Positions 1 to 7,309 of a stretch of 30,454 nt of DNA are shown here, in pieces. The position numbers and the translations under genes are program-made. This stretch comes from CAZKUN01 sp964555935. Its GTDB lineage: Bacteria > Armatimonadota > Zipacnadia > Zipacnadales > VGFC01. Every line of letters begins with the position of its first letter. Position 1 is the stretch's first letter. Below the pieces are notes generated by a model that made no database searches, had not been told where the DNA came from, and saw nothing but the letters and a program-made list of their open reading frames with translations. The stretch lies in assembly GCA_964555935.1 (NCBI GenBank), contig CAZKUN010000096.1:1-30454 (forward strand), read 5' to 3'.

Positions 1-245
1 GTCGTCCTGGCGACGCGTTCACCGTGGACCGGCTGGACCATGCGGCTGTCGGCGGCCATCACCATCCCGTCGCGTCCAAGCATCCCGAGAACCAGCGTCA
101 TCTTCTTCGCCTCCACGTGGTGGAGCGCTTCCCGCACACGATCTTGGTGCGCGTAAATATCAACCGTTGGGCATGGATTGTGGGCCATCGTCCCTGCCTC
201 GAACGAGCGGTTCGTTCCAATCTGCCTGCTGCCCTGCTTCACCAT
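1..245 (-). CDS. Proteasome-type Ntn hydrolase, N-terminal part (runs off the window)
   Basis: Reading the minus strand from an ATG at 245-243 gives an open frame to the window edge. It contains MTLVLGMLGRDGMVMAADSR, the typical N-terminal block of proteasome beta/HslV-like Ntn hydrolases, in which a threonine exposed by processing is the nucleophile and the conserved Asp follows in the AADSR segment. About 48 residues precede that Thr and could be a propeptide. GGAGG sits eight bases before the 245 start and a strong promoter lies just upstream. A second ATG at 101-99, directly before the Thr, also has GGAGG eight bases upstream and may be the real start. The family call is fairly firm. The start is open and the C-terminal part is outside the window. 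Confidence 0.6.
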   Translation of the reverse strand, partial: MVKQGSRQIGTNRSFEAGTMAHNPCPTVDIYAHQDRVREALHHVEAKKMTLVLGMLGRDGMVMAADSRMVQPVHGERVART

Positions 246-272
246 GGTTCGTGCCTCCTCTTACGCCTGCTC

Positions 273-301
273 ATTGTAGCAGAAACGGCTTGGTGTGTCA
301 A
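273..301 (-). promoter_or_regulatory. Near-consensus sigma-70 promoter for the Ntn hydrolase gene
   Basis: On the minus strand TTGACA (301-296) is followed after exactly 17 bases by TACAAT (278-273). The ATG at 245 would then have a leader of roughly 20 bases carrying GGAGG. This is the clearest promoter in the window. Sequence evidence only. Confidence 0.7.
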
Positions 302-407
302 GTATATAACTGCCTCAGAAACGGTGTCGGACCCGTCGATTCGGCATGAAAAACGCATGATTCCTCGCCCAAAAACGAGAATCGTGGTTTGGGCCCGTTT
401 AGGCGCG

Positions 408-429
408 AAAAAGCCGGGCTCAAGGCCCG
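408..429 (-). terminator. Possible rho-independent terminator after the nitronate monooxygenase gene
   Basis: On the minus strand CGGGC, a five-base loop and GCCCG are followed by GG and CTTTTT. The stem is short (5 bp) but has a T-run, and it lies about 110 bases past the stop of the flavoenzyme and before the promoter at 301. A second GC hairpin without a T-run is at 518-534 (CCGGAA, five-base loop, TTCCGG). The rest of 302-540 has no gene I can support. Confidence 0.4.
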
Positions 430-540
430 AATCGAGGGGAAATGTCGAGGAGTGGCCCGTTTTCGCCCCCGAATCACGCCGATTCGAGGGCCAGATCGAT
501 ACGCCGTCACCCACTGACCGGAAGGCCCTTCCGGCCAGAT

Positions 541-1980
541 CTAACCGACCTTCGCCGCGGACGCCGTCTGCAGCATGTAGCTGATCACTTCGGCCGCCGA
601 GTACGTCGCGCGGCGCTCGGAGACGAACCGAGCCAGTTCGCGCAAGCAATCGCCGGCAGTCAGCAATAGCTGCTCAACGTAGCCCGTCGCGCGCGCCTGG
701 GCGAGCCCCACATTGGCCATGAGAGCGTTGCACAGGCATTTCCGGCCGATTGTGTCCTGAATGTCTCCGCCCTTGGCGACGAAGCTGGCAACGGGCTCGG
801 CCGGGCAACGGTAGCCGATGCTGCCATCCGGCTTCTTATAGAACGTGGTCAGGTATCCAAGGTCGCAGACGCGCTTGCGGAGATCGTAGACGAGCTTGTC
901 CGACAACGAGCCGGCCTTCTGGATCACCTTGAACGGGAATCCGGCAGGCGACACGCACGGGTCGGTAACCACATCAACCGAGCCGTTCAGGACGTCCTGG
1001 ATCAGCTCGTCGCGCGTCTGTGTCGGCAGGCCCGATTCGTTGCAGAACGCAAAGCTCGTGCCTATCTGGACGCCGCTGGCACCGGCGTCGAGGGCTTCGC
1101 GGAGCTTCTCGGGGTAGTCGCAGGCCCCCGCCAGCCAGAAGGGCAGGCCGAGCCGCTTGATCTTGCTGAGGTCGACTTCGTCGCGGGGCCCGTACATCGG
1201 CTCGCCGCGGTCGTTCAGCTCGAACGCGCCGCGAGGCGGCGCGTTGTGGCCGCCGGCGGCATGCCCCTCCACCACAAAGCCGTTGACCTCGCCTTCGGTC
1301 TTCTTCGCCAGCGAGGTCGCCAGCACGGACGACGAGACGATCGCCACGAACTCGGGGCGGCCAATCTCAGGAAGGTCGTCGCCAAGGACCTTCTTGGGAT
1401 CGAACCACGTGCGGTAATCATCGTCGGCTTCGGCTCCGACGACATCGAGGCGGAGCGACGCGGGCTCGTGGCGGGTGAAACGGTCGATGGCGGACGGGAT
1501 CTCACGCGGGATGCCCGCGCCCATGAAGACGTAGTCAACGTCCGCGAGCATGGCGCCGTAAATGGACGCCAGGTTCGGAAGCTTGATCTTCTCGAGGTAG
1601 TTGATGCCGATCTGGCCCTCATGGCCCTCTTTGGCCAGGAAGACCTCGCAGAAGTTCGCGGCGACGGCGAGCTGATGCAGCGGCACCGACGGCTCGGCGG
1701 TGAAGACAGGCGCGAGGCGGAACGGTTCATCGGGCGCCTTTCCGCCCGAAATGAAGTGCTCATCGAGAATGCTCTGCGCGATCTCAGGGATTGGGAAATG
1801 CGCGAGCGCGCGCCTCAGGCTGCCGTCGGCATCGCCGTTCTGGAGCCTGCGCGCAAAGGCTGAGTCGAGACCAGTACCGGAGACGATACCCAGTTGATCG
1901 GCCCGCGCTACAGCGCTGGCAAGCCGCCAACCCGATATACCGACCCCCATACCGCCCTGTACGATGACTGGGTATGCCAC
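541..1980 (-). CDS. Nitronate monooxygenase / FabK-like flavoenzyme
   Basis: A 479-residue TIM-barrel flavoprotein of the nitronate monooxygenase (2-nitropropane dioxygenase) superfamily. Family signs are QGGMGVGIS near residues 8-16, the GHAAGGHN block near 239-246 (catalytic His and phosphate-binding region in the family) and GVQIGTSFAFC near 303-313, the FMN phosphate-binding end of the barrel. The C-terminal part contains KCLCNALMANVGL, typical of the longer members of the family. A frame extension to a TTG at 2028 exists. I prefer the GTG at 1980 because AAGGAG lies six bases upstream and the family block begins right after it. It lies 71 bases downstream of the tetR stop on the same strand, so it is probably co-transcribed and controlled by it. 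The real substrate is unknown; alkyl nitronate or an enoyl thioester are both possible. Confidence 0.85.
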   Translation of the reverse strand: MAYPVIVQGGMGVGISGWRLASAVARADQLGIVSGTGLDSAFARRLQNGDADGSLRRALAHFPIPEIAQSILDEHFISGGKAPDEPFRLAPVFTAEPSVPLHQLAVAANFCEVFLAKEGHEGQIGINYLEKIKLPNLASIYGAMLADVDYVFMGAGIPREIPSAIDRFTRHEPASLRLDVVGAEADDDYRTWFDPKKVLGDDLPEIGRPEFVAIVSSSVLATSLAKKTEGEVNGFVVEGHAAGGHNAPPRGAFELNDRGEPMYGPRDEVDLSKIKRLGLPFWLAGACDYPEKLREALDAGASGVQIGTSFAFCNESGLPTQTRDELIQDVLNGSVDVVTDPCVSPAGFPFKVIQKAGSLSDKLVYDLRKRVCDLGYLTTFYKKPDGSIGYRCPAEPVASFVAKGGDIQDTIGRKCLCNALMANVGLAQARATGYVEQLLLTAGDCLRELARFVSERRATYSAAEVISYMLQTASAAKVG

Positions 1981-2051
1981 GCGATACTCCTTCCGATTCA
2001 CCGGTTGCTTCGTTGCAACCGCTCCCAAAACCTCGTCGCCGGCACCGAATC

Positions 2052-2648
2052 TCAGTCGACGCGAGCGCCGTTGAGAAACAGCGCCAGCGTGTGATCCGCG
2101 GCGGCGTCGACATCCACGGGCGGTCCGCCCAGGATAGCGAGGTCGTGGAAGACGTTCATCATACCAATAAGTGAGCAGGCTGCCAACTCCGAATCGACAT
2201 TTCCGATGTCGCCTGCCTCGGATGCTTCGTGCAAGAGGACTGCCACGCGCTGGATAATCTCGCCAAATGGCATGGCGAGGAGCTTGGCTCCCTCGCCGGC
2301 GCTGGCCAACTCGCGCCGGACCATCCGCGCGAGGCCGCGGTCCTCGAAACAGAGGTTGATGTACTCCCGGATGAACTCCGCCAGCTTGGGCAGGGGCTTG
2401 GCATCAGCGCTGGACGCGCGGTCGAGGATCTCCTGGAAGACCTGAGCGCCTTGCTCAACCAGGATCCCGTAGATGTGCTCCTTGCTCTCGAAATAGTAAT
2501 AGAGCAAGGCTCGATTGACCTTGGCTTTCGCCGAGATCGCCTCGATCGTGGCGCCCCGGAATCCCTGTTTGGCAAAGACCGTCTCAGCGGACTTGAGGAT
2601 GCGTTTGCGTGTGGCCTGCTCCGTCGCGCCGCGCCCGTTTCGACTCAC
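2052..2648 (-). CDS. TetR/AcrR family transcriptional regulator
   Basis: A 198-residue TetR-type repressor. The N-terminal DNA-binding domain is clear: TRKRILKSAETVFAKQGF (about 13-30), then TIEAISAKAKVNRALLYYYF (about 34-53), the helix-turn-helix and the YYYF motif of the family, followed by SKEHIY. The C-terminal ligand-binding region is not recognisable in detail. The start is a GTG with GGGG nine bases upstream. It precedes the flavoenzyme on the same strand and is divergent from the ATPase at 2837. A 10-bp palindrome at 2675-2698, about 27 bases upstream of the start, is the obvious operator, so autoregulation and control of the flavoenzyme are likely by analogy with the family. Confidence 0.92.
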   Translation of the reverse strand: MSRNGRGATEQATRKRILKSAETVFAKQGFRGATIEAISAKAKVNRALLYYYFESKEHIYGILVEQGAQVFQEILDRASSADAKPLPKLAEFIREYINLCFEDRGLARMVRRELASAGEGAKLLAMPFGEIIQRVAVLLHEASEAGDIGNVDSELAACSLIGMMNVFHDLAILGGPPVDVDAAADHTLALFLNGARVD

Positions 2649-2674
2649 GGATTACTGCCCCTGTAGAGCTACGA

Positions 2675-2698
2675 ATTTAACTAACTGTTTAGTTAAAT
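2675..2698. promoter_or_regulatory. Palindromic operator, likely TetR site
   Basis: ATTTAACTAA, a CTGT spacer, then TTAGTTAAAT: two perfect 10-base arms around a 4-base centre, in an AT-rich island of an otherwise GC-rich region. It is just upstream of the tetR start and about 140 bases before the divergent ATPase gene. Size and placement fit TetR-family operators. Confidence 0.75.
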
Positions 2699-2767
2699 GG
2701 AGTGTACCTGGTGAGGGCGAGGGTGTCAAGGCAAAGGCGGGGAAATGGGAGGGGCGACGTCCGGGCT

Positions 2768-2815
2768 GACGGCAGGGATAACGACCGGGTAGATGGCAGG
2801 GATGACGGCGGGGAA
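2768..2815. repeat. Two-copy 24-bp degenerate tandem repeat in the leader of the ATPase gene
   Basis: GACGGCAGGGAT plus twelve bases, followed directly by GATGGCAGGGAT plus twelve bases; 19 of 24 positions match. It lies between the TetR operator and the AGGAGG at 2822. It is open in the ATPase frame, so a start at 2702 would translate it. I treat it as untranslated leader. Confidence 0.5.
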
Positions 2816-2836
2816 CGATACAGGAGGTGGACGAGG

Positions 2837-5329
2837 ATGCCCAAGGCGCGGGACCCACTCGACGATTCGATCCAGGACTTGACGGACAACGTAGTCGCCA
2901 TCCGGCACTTCACCGACCGCGAAGACGCCATCGAGGCTTTCCAGACTTGCGTCGATGCCGACGAGGGCGAAACACTGCCCGTGGTGTCGTACTATGGCGT
3001 TGGAGGCGCGGGTAAGAGCCTGTTGCTCCGCAAGCTGGCCGGCGTGCTTGGCGAGTCCTACAAGGACATGCCGTTCGCGCGCGTGGACTTCGTCGCGCAG
3101 GCGAACCGGGACCGCGTCATGGCACTTTGCTCGCTGCGTCAGCAGCTTGGGGAGTTCGGCCTCGACTTCGAGGGCTTCGACTTGGTCCGCGCCGTCATGG
3201 CGTGGCAGCAGGGCGCGTCGGAGGAACACCTGCTGGCAGTGAGCCCGTGGCTGAAGGGCGCCCTCGGCATGGTGAAAGCAGTCTTCGCTGCGACACAGCC
3301 CCTGGTGGCCGGTGCCGCAGCCGTGGCGGGAGCCGGCGCGAAGCCCGTCGCCGACCGCGTCCCCCAGAAGACCCTCGACCGCGTCAAGGCCGCTCTGGGT
3401 GGGACGCAAGCCCTACTTGACATGCGAGGGCTCGACCCACAGACCATCTTCGACCGGCACCTCGTGCCACAGTTCGCCGCAGGGCTCTGTGAGGGATTGC
3501 AGAAGCGCAAGAAAGGTCACCGAGGCGTGCTCTTCATCGACTCCTACGAGTTGCTCTGGAGCGGCTCGGACACGCCCCGCAGCCCTCGGGGGCGCGATCT
3601 CGACGAGTGGGTCCGTCGGCTGTGCAGCTACCTTCTGCACTACCGCAACGTGCTATTGGTGATCGCGGGACGGGATGAGCTGGCGTGGCCCGAGATCGAC
3701 CCGGAGTGGGCCAATGCCACCGACGACGACATCGCCGGGCACGCGGTCGGCGGCCTGTCGCGCCATGACGCGGCAAGCTTCCTCGCCAAGTGCGAGGTCG
3801 GATCTCCGCCGGATGTGGGCAAGGCCGAGCCGCTGCAGACAGCGATTGTCGATTGCGCCGAGGCCGACCCCGAGGTGGAGGGCTGCCACCCATTCCTCCT
3901 GGCGCTGTGTGCGAACATCGTGCAGCAAGAGCGGTCGGGTGGCGGATCGGACCCGGCTCCATCCGTGTTCCAGGACATCCCCGCCGGAGAAGCCGTCGAG
4001 CGCCTGGCCGCGCTGTTCCTGAAATCGCTACACAGTGAGGAGACCGCCGACCTCGTGCAGGCTCTGAGCGTGCCGAGGTGGTTTGACCTCGAACTCGTCA
4101 CGGCCCGCCGCGACGCGGGCGAGGACACAGGACGCACGCTCCTCACCCAATTAGCGCGCTTCTCATTCACCCAGTTCGGCGAGTCCGGCGAACTGCGCAT
4201 GCACTCGGTAATGAGGCGCGCGCTACGGCTGCGCCTCCAGCAGGCTACCCCTGAGCACCATGTCTCGGTCCACGAATGGTGTCGCGACCATTGGGAAGGC
4301 CGCATTGAGGCAGACGGAGGGTCCGCAGGCCGGGAGTGGTGGCATCACGTCTCATTGACCGATCCACTTGGCGAGAAGTGGAACGAGGTCGAGCAGGTCC
4401 TGGCTGAACACTCTGACCAGTTAGGCTGGGAGGACGCGATGACCCTTCCGCCGACCTGGCTTGGATGCAACGTCGAAAGGCTCGTACGCGCACTGATGGA
4501 TGGGGGTCTCTTCGTGCTCGCCGGACGATGCGTGCAGCACGGCACGGACATCGGCGATGAGTTGGAGGAGGAACTCGTCAGCGCGCTCTTCGGCGAGTTC
4601 GGGGACAGCTGGAGAACGTGGAGCATCGACGTGTTGGTCGAAATGGGCAGCATCCGTGTGATGGAAGCCGCGATGTGCATGCTGGGACAAGGTGAGCCAG
4701 CCCCCCTCTTCCTGGCCGATCTCGTCAGCGCGGCCCTCCTGGGATGCGCGCCATCGCTCTTCGTGAAGGCGTTCGCCAAGCTCGGCAAGGAGGTGCCGGA
4801 CGCGTGGGCGGCTGCGCTAGACGACGTGAGCGCAGACATGTTCGAGCTGCGGTCGGGAGAGCCCCTTCTGAAGTGGCTCGCGATGCAGATCTCCAAGATG
4901 GCTCTGGCTGAACGAGACGGGGAGCGGTTCGACGGTGTATTCGGCAAGTCCCTCTCAACCACTGCAATCAGCGCCCGGAGTGCTCTGATCCTCGAAGAAC
5001 TGGGGGCTCCCGGAGTGCGCGACACATTGCAGGAAATCGTGGCGGATCCAGATGGCAGTATGGTGGGACGGCTCCTGTCTTGGTGCGTCATGGTCGGTAC
5101 TACGGACGGGCACGACGCCGCGTGGCTCGCCGTGGCACTAGAAGAACCCACCACGCACACGGCGCCGTTTACGTACGCAATGGGCCTGCACATGCTTCAG
5201 GCGAAGCACATTGGCCGCCTGTCGGCGACAGAGCGACAGGCCCTGTCTGAGGCGGTATCGGCTGCGGAAAGCGTGGCTCGGTCTGCCGTTGCTGAGCTGT
5301 GGGACGAAGAAGAGGGAACCAAGGACTAG
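2837..5329 (+). CDS. STAND-type (NB-ARC-like) P-loop ATPase of unknown function
   Basis: An 830-residue protein starting at ATG 2837, with AGGAGG nine bases upstream. The frame opens earlier (2702), but that stretch is repeat-derived Arg/Gly/Asp-rich sequence. Walker A is GVGGAGKS (54-61), Walker B VLFIDS (231-236), a sensor segment NVLLVIAGRDEL (271-282), the GxP-type motif GCHPFLLAL (350-358) and an MHD-like MHS in a winged-helix-like segment (456-458). This is the order of NB-ARC/STAND switch ATPases. Between Walker A and B lies an Ala/Gly-rich hydrophobic stretch (about 142-168). The last 360 residues look alpha-helical and match no domain I recognise. STAND proteins often act as ligand-triggered signalling or defence switches, but nothing here shows which. 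No signal peptide, so cytoplasmic. It is divergent from tetR. Confidence 0.8.
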   Translation: MPKARDPLDDSIQDLTDNVVAIRHFTDREDAIEAFQTCVDADEGETLPVVSYYGVGGAGKSLLLRKLAGVLGESYKDMPFARVDFVAQANRDRVMALCSLRQQLGEFGLDFEGFDLVRAVMAWQQGASEEHLLAVSPWLKGALGMVKAVFAATQPLVAGAAAVAGAGAKPVADRVPQKTLDRVKAALGGTQALLDMRGLDPQTIFDRHLVPQFAAGLCEGLQKRKKGHRGVLFIDSYELLWSGSDTPRSPRGRDLDEWVRRLCSYLLHYRNVLLVIAGRDELAWPEIDPEWANATDDDIAGHAVGGLSRHDAASFLAKCEVGSPPDVGKAEPLQTAIVDCAEADPEVEGCHPFLLALCANIVQQERSGGGSDPAPSVFQDIPAGEAVERLAALFLKSLHSEETADLVQALSVPRWFDLELVTARRDAGEDTGRTLLTQLARFSFTQFGESGELRMHSVMRRALRLRLQQATPEHHVSVHEWCRDHWEGRIEADGGSAGREWWHHVSLTDPLGEKWNEVEQVLAEHSDQLGWEDAMTLPPTWLGCNVERLVRALMDGGLFVLAGRCVQHGTDIGDELEEELVSALFGEFGDSWRTWSIDVLVEMGSIRVMEAAMCMLGQGEPAPLFLADLVSAALLGCAPSLFVKAFAKLGKEVPDAWAAALDDVSADMFELRSGEPLLKWLAMQISKMALAERDGERFDGVFGKSLSTTAISARSALILEELGAPGVRDTLQEIVADPDGSMVGRLLSWCVMVGTTDGHDAAWLAVALEEPTTHTAPFTYAMGLHMLQAKHIGRLSATERQALSEAVSAAESVARSAVAELWDEEEGTKD

Positions 5330-5385
5330 GCCTGAAGAAACACTGGCCCGGACGACCGAGGGCGGCGGCCTGAGCAGATCTGGCC

Positions 5386-5610
5386 GTGCCCGGCGAGGCG
5401 GATCCGCTGCTGAGGTTGTGCGTGTTGCATCGGTTGAAGCATCGGTGGGTGGAGGAGAGTGGGGCGAAGTTGAGTGAGGCGCAGGAGGCGAGGTTTCGTG
5501 AGTTGATCGCGAAGGCCGAGGGCGATGTGAAGCGGCACTTCGAGCGGTTTGCGGAGATCGTGGAGGAGAAGATCCAGGAGGCGTTGGCGGAGACCGAAGG
5601 GGATGAGTGA
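5386..5610 (+). CDS. Small hypothetical helical protein (74 aa)
   Basis: A 74-residue charged, probably all-helical protein ending with segments such as EGDVKRHFERF and EEKIQEALAETEGDE, 56 bases after the ATPase gene. It starts at a GTG with no convincing ribosome site, and alternative starts exist inside. Support for coding is that part of it (about nucleotides 5518-5565) recurs at 5763-5810 with the same frame open and with third-position changes. No family recognised. It could be a short C-terminal remnant of a longer ancestral gene. Confidence 0.4.
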   Translation: MPGEADPLLRLCVLHRLKHRWVEESGAKLSEAQEARFRELIAKAEGDVKRHFERFAEIVEEKIQEALAETEGDE

Positions 5611-5639
5611 GCCCGCGGGGCGAAGTGCTACGTGATAGG

Positions 5640-5708
5640 GGAAAAACCCAGGGACAGCTACCATGTATCCGGACAACAGGATAATGGAAGCTGTCCCGGA
5701 GTTTTTCC
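5640..5708. repeat. 69-nt near-perfect hairpin element (GGGACAGCT family)
   Basis: Left arm 5640-5664 and right arm 5684-5708 are complementary at 22 of 25 positions, with cores GGGACAGCT and AGCTGTCCC and outer GGAAAAAC and GTTTTTCC. The stem continues inward with TATCC and GGATA, leaving a loop of about eight bases. This is the size and shape of REP/REPIN-type non-autonomous elements. It separates the 74-aa ORF from its decayed partial copy. No transposase is in the window. Confidence 0.7.
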
Positions 5709-5729
5709 GGGCGGAACGAGGGGCGGCGG

Positions 5730-5885
5730 ATGAGCCGGCAACCGCGACTAACGGATGCGGACGAGGGGGATGTGAAACGGCACTTCGAGCGGTTTGCGGG
5801 GATCGGGGACGGTGCGGGCGAGCGAGAGTTGGGAGTTACAGTGTCAGACCCCCGTTCTGCGGACGGCGGCAAAACAAGTGTCTGA
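5730..5885 (+). pseudogene. Decayed partial copy of the 74-aa ORF, ending inside a repeat
   Basis: A 51-codon frame from ATG 5730 contains EGDVKRHFERFAGIGDG, which matches the 74-aa ORF (EGDVKRHFERFAEIVEE); the DNA agrees at 43 of 48 positions. After that its codons run into the first unit of the 111-bp tandem array, and the TGA stop (5883-5885) lies within the repeat hairpin. It is best read as a duplicated fragment truncated by the repeat. No sign that it is expressed. Confidence 0.5.
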
Positions 5886-6153
5886 CCGGGTAAGCGGGGC
5901 TGGGGAGAAGGATGAGGGACAGACGCAGGCGAGCGAGAGTCGGGAGTTCTAGTGTCAGACACCCGTTTTGCAGACGGCGGCAAAACAAGTGTCTGACACG
6001 GGTGAGCGGGGCTGAGGAGAAGGCTGAGGGGCGGCGCGGGTGAACGAGAGTTGGGAGTTCTAGTGTCAGACACCCGTCTTGCGGACGGCGGCAAAACAGG
6101 TGTCTGACACGGGTAAGCGGGGCTGGGGAGAGGGATGAGGGACAGACGCAGGC
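5806..6153. repeat. Tandem array, three units of 111 bp, each with a GTGTCAGACAC hairpin
   Basis: The core GTGTCAGAC begins at 5841, 5952 and 6063, exactly 111 bases apart. Each unit has GGGAGTT before a 48-nt inverted repeat (5841-5888, 5952-5999, 6063-6110; copies two and three match 18 of 20 bases per arm), followed by a spacer with GGGGCTG and GAGGGACAGACGCAGGC-like sequence. The first copy is the most decayed. Because 111 is divisible by three, the array leaves long spurious open frames on the minus strand with a repeating SDTRTPNSRSPA motif. It is not a CRISPR: the spacers are also repeated. Confidence 0.8.
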
Positions 6154-6343
6154 AAGAATGCCTGCGCCACGGGACGGCGACTCACAGGGATTGGGAGTGC
6201 GGCTCAGGAGAGCCGCAGGCACGGACGGATGACGTCAGGCGTGGAAACTCAGCCGACGAGTTTCCCTGCGCCTGTCCTACGACAACAACGACAGGGCGCG
6301 ATAAATCGCGCCCCTACAACGGCCGGCGGGCTGGAAGCCCGCC
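6147..6343. repeat. Cluster of five variable-stem hairpin repeats
   Basis: Five small hairpins follow the tandem array: CGCAGGC/GCCTGCG (6147-6166), TGCGGCTC/GAGCCGCA with loop AGGA (6198-6217), GGAAACTC/GAGTTTCC (6243-6265, inside a wider CAGGCG/CGCCTG pair), GGGCGCGAT/ATCGCGCCC (6294-6313) and GGCGGGCT/AGCCCGCC with loop GGA (6325-6343). Tails include GCCACGG, GGCACGG, CCCTACAACGG and CCGCTACG. Stem sequences differ while complementarity is perfect. There is no gene between 5886 and 6370. Confidence 0.75.
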
Positions 6344-6370
6344 GCTACGCGTGGATGCCAGTTGGCGACA

Positions 6371-7267
6371 TCAGCGGAGGATTTCGCCCTGGGTGGCGTC
6401 GCCGGGGATGTCGAGGAGCATGACGTTTGAGACGCACTGGAAGCGCTCGTAGTCATCGATTTGCCAGACGACCTGCTTGTCGCGGGTGACCTCGAAGATC
6501 ACCGGCTGCCCGTCGATATGACCGTGCCCGCCCCAGTTACAGACGACCGTATTGCCATTCGGGAGGCGCTGCAATCCGGCGACGAAGCGCAGCGGATTGC
6601 CAGGTAGGTCGTTCTCGTCGATCTGCCAGACGATATTCCCCTCCGGATCGAACTCGACGATCTTGTGCCCATCACCGCAGCCGGCGAGCGTGTTGCCGTT
6701 CGGCAAGCGGATCCCGCCGAAGACATTGCCCGGCGTCGGGAACTCCTTGACGACGTGCCCGTCGCCATCGACCTCAACGAGCTTGTTCTCCCCCACAAAT
6801 GAGACGAGGTAGTTGCCATTCGCGAGCTTGCGCCCGTTGCGGAAGTGCCCGTGGACGTTGTCGTGGTTGGGATGCAGGCGGACCGTCTTGGCGATCTCGC
6901 CGTCGGGGTCGATCTCAACGATACGCTTCGAGCCACACTCAATGACCATCACGCGGCCATCAGGGAGCGGCTGGCACGTGTGGACCTCGGTGCCCTCGGG
7001 CGATTCGTACTGCCACACGATCTCCTTGTCGACGGTGATCTCAATGGCGCCACGGTTGTAGCTGAGGAGGTAGTTGCCATTCGGCAGGAGCCACACGTCC
7101 TGGCTATTGGCGAGGTCGTACTCCCACGTCGTCTGGCCCTCGGCATCGATGACGAAGACTTTGCCCTGGCCGTTGTCGGAGCAGATGAACGGGTGCGAGA
7201 CGGCATCCTGGGCGGGTGCGAGTGATGTGAGGATGAGAAGCGTAAGGGCGAGAGAGGTGCGGGACAT
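6371..7267 (-). CDS. Secreted beta-propeller protein (PQQ/NHL-like repeats)
   Basis: 298 residues from ATG 7267, chosen because AAGGAG lies just upstream and a signal peptide follows directly (MSRTSLALTLLILTSLAPAQ). The mature part is built from repeats containing LPNGNYLLSY, LPDGRVMV, LANGNYLVSF, LPNGNTLAG and LPNGNTVV, with WEYD, WQYE and WQID strand motifs. This is typical of bacterial propellers related to PQQ-like or arylsulfotransferase-like domains. No catalytic residues can be assigned, so it may bind a ligand or serve as a scaffold. It lies 42 bases downstream of the esterase-heparinase fusion on the same strand, with a hairpin repeat between them, so the two probably form an operon. 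Confidence 0.8.
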   Translation of the reverse strand: MSRTSLALTLLILTSLAPAQDAVSHPFICSDNGQGKVFVIDAEGQTTWEYDLANSQDVWLLPNGNYLLSYNRGAIEITVDKEIVWQYESPEGTEVHTCQPLPDGRVMVIECGSKRIVEIDPDGEIAKTVRLHPNHDNVHGHFRNGRKLANGNYLVSFVGENKLVEVDGDGHVVKEFPTPGNVFGGIRLPNGNTLAGCGDGHKIVEFDPEGNIVWQIDENDLPGNPLRFVAGLQRLPNGNTVVCNWGGHGHIDGQPVIFEVTRDKQVVWQIDDYERFQCVSNVMLLDIPGDATQGEILR

Positions 7268-7289
7268 GCGGGATCTCCTTAGGACGGCA

Positions 7290-7309
7290 GGGCGCAATGA
7301 ATTGCGCCC
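7290..7309. repeat. Hairpin repeat whose tail provides the stop codon of the upstream gene
   Basis: GGGCGCAAT, loop GA, ATTGCGCCC, then the tail CCTACGATGG on the plus strand. The TAG stop of the minus-strand fusion gene (7312-7310) is the complement of CTA in this tail. It lies between the propeller and fusion genes. Confidence 0.75.

Noticed and set aside
24..584. 186-residue open frame on the plus strand at the window start
   Set aside because: It is the antisense of the Ntn hydrolase gene and its promoter, with no ribosome site and biased composition.
1981..2028. TTG start at 2028 for the nitronate monooxygenase-like gene
   Set aside because: The GTG at 1980 has AAGGAG six bases upstream and directly precedes the conserved family block.
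2702..2836. N-terminal extension of the ATPase to 2702
   Set aside because: The extension encodes Arg/Gly/Asp-rich sequence from a degenerate repeat, and the ATG at 2837 has AGGAGG in place.
5138..6094. 318-residue open frame on the minus strand with repeated SDTRTPNSRSPA units (and a related frame 5836-6222)
   Set aside because: It arises because the 111-bp tandem array is a multiple of three and has no stops in that frame. It overlaps the 3' end of the ATPase, is Pro/Ser/Arg-rich and has no ribosome site.
5806..6153. CRISPR array
   Set aside because: The intervals between hairpins are themselves repeated and there are only three units; no cas genes.
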